Origin: Paludibacteraceae bacterium
GTDB lineage: Bacteria; Bacteroidota; Bacteroidia; Bacteroidales; Paludibacteraceae
Assembly (NCBI GenBank): GCA_017960065.1
Contig: JAGCZK010000161.1
Coordinates: forward strand, 1-7,162
Direction: 5' to 3'
Length of the DNA: 7,162 nucleotides
The notes under the pieces are model-generated. The model made no database searches. It was not told the DNA's origin and worked only from the letters and a program-made list of their open reading frames with translations. Shown one piece after another: positions 6,164 to 7,162 of the stretch. The position numbers and the translations under genes were made by a program. The first letter of the stretch is position 1. Every line of letters begins with the position of its first letter.

Positions 6164-6184
6164 AACCTACTAAAATGGTAGGTT
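6164..6184. promoter_or_regulatory. Inverted repeat IR1 at the metY promoter (candidate operator)
   Basis: AACCTAC (6164-6170) and GTAGGTT (6178-6184) are perfect 7-bp arms around TAAAATG. It sits 17 bp upstream of the metY -7 element, over the -33 position, where a repressor would block transcription. The layout, a short dyad with an ACTAAAAT-type centre, resembles operators of Rrf2-family proteins such as IscR type 1 sites; this resemblance is from memory. The T-run at 6183-6188 would also let it read as a plus-strand terminator, but no plus-strand transcript is evident. Confidence 0.5.
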
Positions 6185-6210
6185 TTTTCAAGAAAATGTG
6201 AAAATATTTT

Positions 6211-6241
6211 GCTGTGTATTTATAATATATTGATATACAGC
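6211..6241. repeat. Imperfect dyad in the AT-rich gap
   Basis: GCTGTGTAT (6211-6219) and ATATACAGC (6233-6241) pair over 9 positions with one G-T wobble, around a 13-nt AT-only centre apart from one G. Function unknown; in DNA this AT-rich it may be chance. Confidence 0.3.
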
Positions 6242-6321
6242 TACATACAAAATACAATTTTATTGGCAATTTTTACGGTCATTTCTCGATTTACCTATAT
6301 ATAAGGAGTGTTTTTTTGAAT

Positions 6322-6342
6322 AACCCTCTAAAATATAGGGTT
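6322..6342. promoter_or_regulatory. Inverted repeat IR2, related to IR1
   Basis: AACCCT (6322-6327) and AGGGTT (6337-6342) flank CTAAAATAT. Aligned with IR1, 15 of 21 bases agree, including the whole CTAAAAT core and both outer AACC/GGTT ends. The AAT just before each copy is also shared. Two differing pairs have changed on both arms so that pairing is kept. Its centre is 158 bp from that of IR1. It may be an upstream operator of metY. Confidence 0.4.
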
Positions 6343-6354
6343 GAATGACCGGGT

Positions 6355-6386
6355 AAAAAAATATCGGCCGGGACGGCCGGCCGATA
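6355..6386 (-). terminator. Rho-independent terminator of glyS
   Basis: TATCGGCCG (6362-6370) and CGGCCGATA (6378-6386) are perfect arms, extended to 10 bp by 6371-6377, with a 5-nt loop. On the minus strand the stem is followed directly by seven T (6361-6355). It begins 23 bp after the glyS stop codon, so glyS and metY should be separate transcription units. Confidence 0.9.
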
Positions 6387-6409
6387 GGAGTATGTGCGAA
6401 TCGCTGCGC

Positions 6410-7162
6410 TTATTGCATCAGTTTGCGGTACAAGTGGCGCATGTTGACCTGCGAGTCGATGAGCGTGTGCAGGTCATCGATTTTGACACGGTCTTGCTTC
6501 ATGGTGTCGCGGTAACGCACGGTGACGCAGTTGTCTTGCAGGGTGTCGTGGTCAACCGTCACGCAGAAGGGCGTGCCGACGGCGTCTTGACGACGGTAGC
6601 GCTTGCCGATCGAATCCTTTTCGTCGTAGCTGCACTTGAAGTCGAACTTGAGCAGGTTCATGATTTCGCGGGCCTTTTCGGGCAGACCGTCTTTCTTGAC
6701 GAGCGGCATGACGCAAACCTTGGTCGGTGCCAGAACGGCCGGCAGCTTCAATACGACGCGGCTGTCGCCACCTTCGAGCTGTTCTTCGGTGTACGACGAG
6801 CAGACAATCGACAGGAACATGCGGTCGACGCCGATGGAGGTTTCAATGACGTAGGGCGTGTACGACTCGTTGAGCTCGGGATCGAAGTATTCGATCTTTT
6901 TGCCGCTGTATTTGGCGTGTTGGCTCAAGTCGAAGTTGGTGCGCGAGTGGATGCCTTCCACTTCCTTGAAGCCGAACGGCATCTCAAACTCGATGTCGGT
7001 GGCGGCGTTGGCGTAGTGGGCCAGTTTGTCGTGGTCGTGGAAACGGTATTTCTGATCGCCGAGGCCGAGGGCCTTGTGCCATTTGAGGCGGAATTCCTTC
7101 CAGTGGGCGAACCACTTCATCTCTTCGCCCGGACGGACAAAGAACTGCATTTCCATCTGTTC
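6410..7162 (-). CDS. glyS: Glycyl-tRNA synthetase, C-terminal part (5' end outside window)
   Basis: Class II aminoacyl-tRNA synthetase that charges tRNA-Gly in the cytosol; the sequence matches the single-chain homodimer type and not the two-subunit GlyQ/GlyS type. About 250 codons are present, roughly the C-terminal half of a protein usually near 500 residues. The frame continues through the right edge, so the internal Met codons near it are not starts. Catalytic-core sequence is seen in FFVRPGEEMKWFAHWKEF, and class II motif 3 in ETSIGVDRMFLS with its ATP-binding Arg. The anticodon-binding domain follows, from LAPTKVCVMPLV to KIDDLHTLID. No frameshift or missing motif is visible. The stop TAA at 6410-6412 is followed by a strong terminator. 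Confidence 0.97.
   Translation of the reverse strand, partial: EQMEMQFFVRPGEEMKWFAHWKEFRLKWHKALGLGDQKYRFHDHDKLAHYANAATDIEFEMPFGFKEVEGIHSRTNFDLSQHAKYSGKKIEYFDPELNESYTPYVIETSIGVDRMFLSIVCSSYTEEQLEGGDSRVVLKLPAVLAPTKVCVMPLVKKDGLPEKAREIMNLLKFDFKCSYDEKDSIGKRYRRQDAVGTPFCVTVDHDTLQDNCVTVRYRDTMKQDRVKIDDLHTLIDSQVNMRHLYRKLMQ

Larger units (their letters stand above)
6147..6354. other. AT-rich intergenic region upstream of metY, no gene seen
   Basis: This is the main part of the 336-bp gap between the metY start and the glyS stop. By hand count 6151-6300 is about 23% GC, far below the flanking genes. It holds two related 21-bp inverted repeats and a third dyad, but only trivial open frames of about ten codons or fewer. 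I find no tRNA or recognisable RNA family, and no promoter-terminator pair that would define a small RNA. Confidence 0.6.

Noticed and set aside
6164..6188. A plus-strand intrinsic terminator formed by IR1 and its T-run
   Set aside because: No plus-strand gene or promoter leads into it, and the related IR2 has no T-run, so an operator reading fits better.
6175..6201. A micro-ORF of eight codons on the plus strand in the AT-rich gap
   Set aside because: It has no ribosome binding site or promoter, overlaps IR1, and is of chance length.
6074..6409. A SAM riboswitch upstream of metY
   Set aside because: The leader is A/C-rich and unstructured, and I could not find the helices or pseudoknot of SAM-I or SAM-II in the gap.

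Overview
The window reads as chromosomal DNA from a member of the Bacteroidota, most likely order Bacteroidales. Three things point there. The MetK and glycyl-tRNA synthetase sequences look like the Bacteroidota types. A lipoprotein begins with the GGPKD-containing N-terminus familiar from this phylum. The octamer TATCTTTG, a perfect match to the Bacteroides sigma-ABfr -7 consensus TAnnTTTG, precedes three transcription units. Coding DNA is moderately GC-rich, whereas the gap before metY is about 23% GC over 6151-6300 by hand count. I see no mobile element, tRNA, rRNA or CRISPR array, and the species cannot be named from this sequence.

Layout: the 3' end of metK (+) runs in from the left edge and ends at a hairpin terminator. 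It converges with a minus-strand pair: an Ig-like-domain lipoprotein gene (1385-3247) overlapping by 4 bp a DUF3108-family exported-protein gene (564-1388). Further right, all on the minus strand, are metY (4784-6073), then cysK (3824-4756), then an Rrf2-family regulator (3312-3734). A 336-bp AT-rich gap carrying several inverted repeats separates metY from the 3' end of the glycyl-tRNA synthetase gene, which has its own strong terminator and runs off the right edge.

Biology: metY and cysK encode the two PLP enzymes that fix sulfide into homocysteine and cysteine. MetK then turns methionine into S-adenosylmethionine. The Rrf2 regulator directly downstream of cysK carries an IscR-like cysteine cluster. 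Together with the dyads placed at its own promoter and at the metY promoter, this suggests a local sulfur-assimilation control circuit. The parallel is CymR-CysK of Firmicutes, but the circuit here is inferred and not demonstrated.

The most notable non-coding signals are four: a 52-nt hairpin at the predicted 5' end of the rrf2 transcript, whose G-U pairs form only in the minus-strand RNA; a perfect palindrome that exactly fills the rrf2 promoter spacer; two related 21-bp inverted repeats upstream of metY with compensatory differences; and a CAA-rich metY leader ending in a perfect Shine-Dalgarno sequence, unusual for this phylum. The genes are otherwise ordinary housekeeping genes, and I found no clear new multi-gene system.
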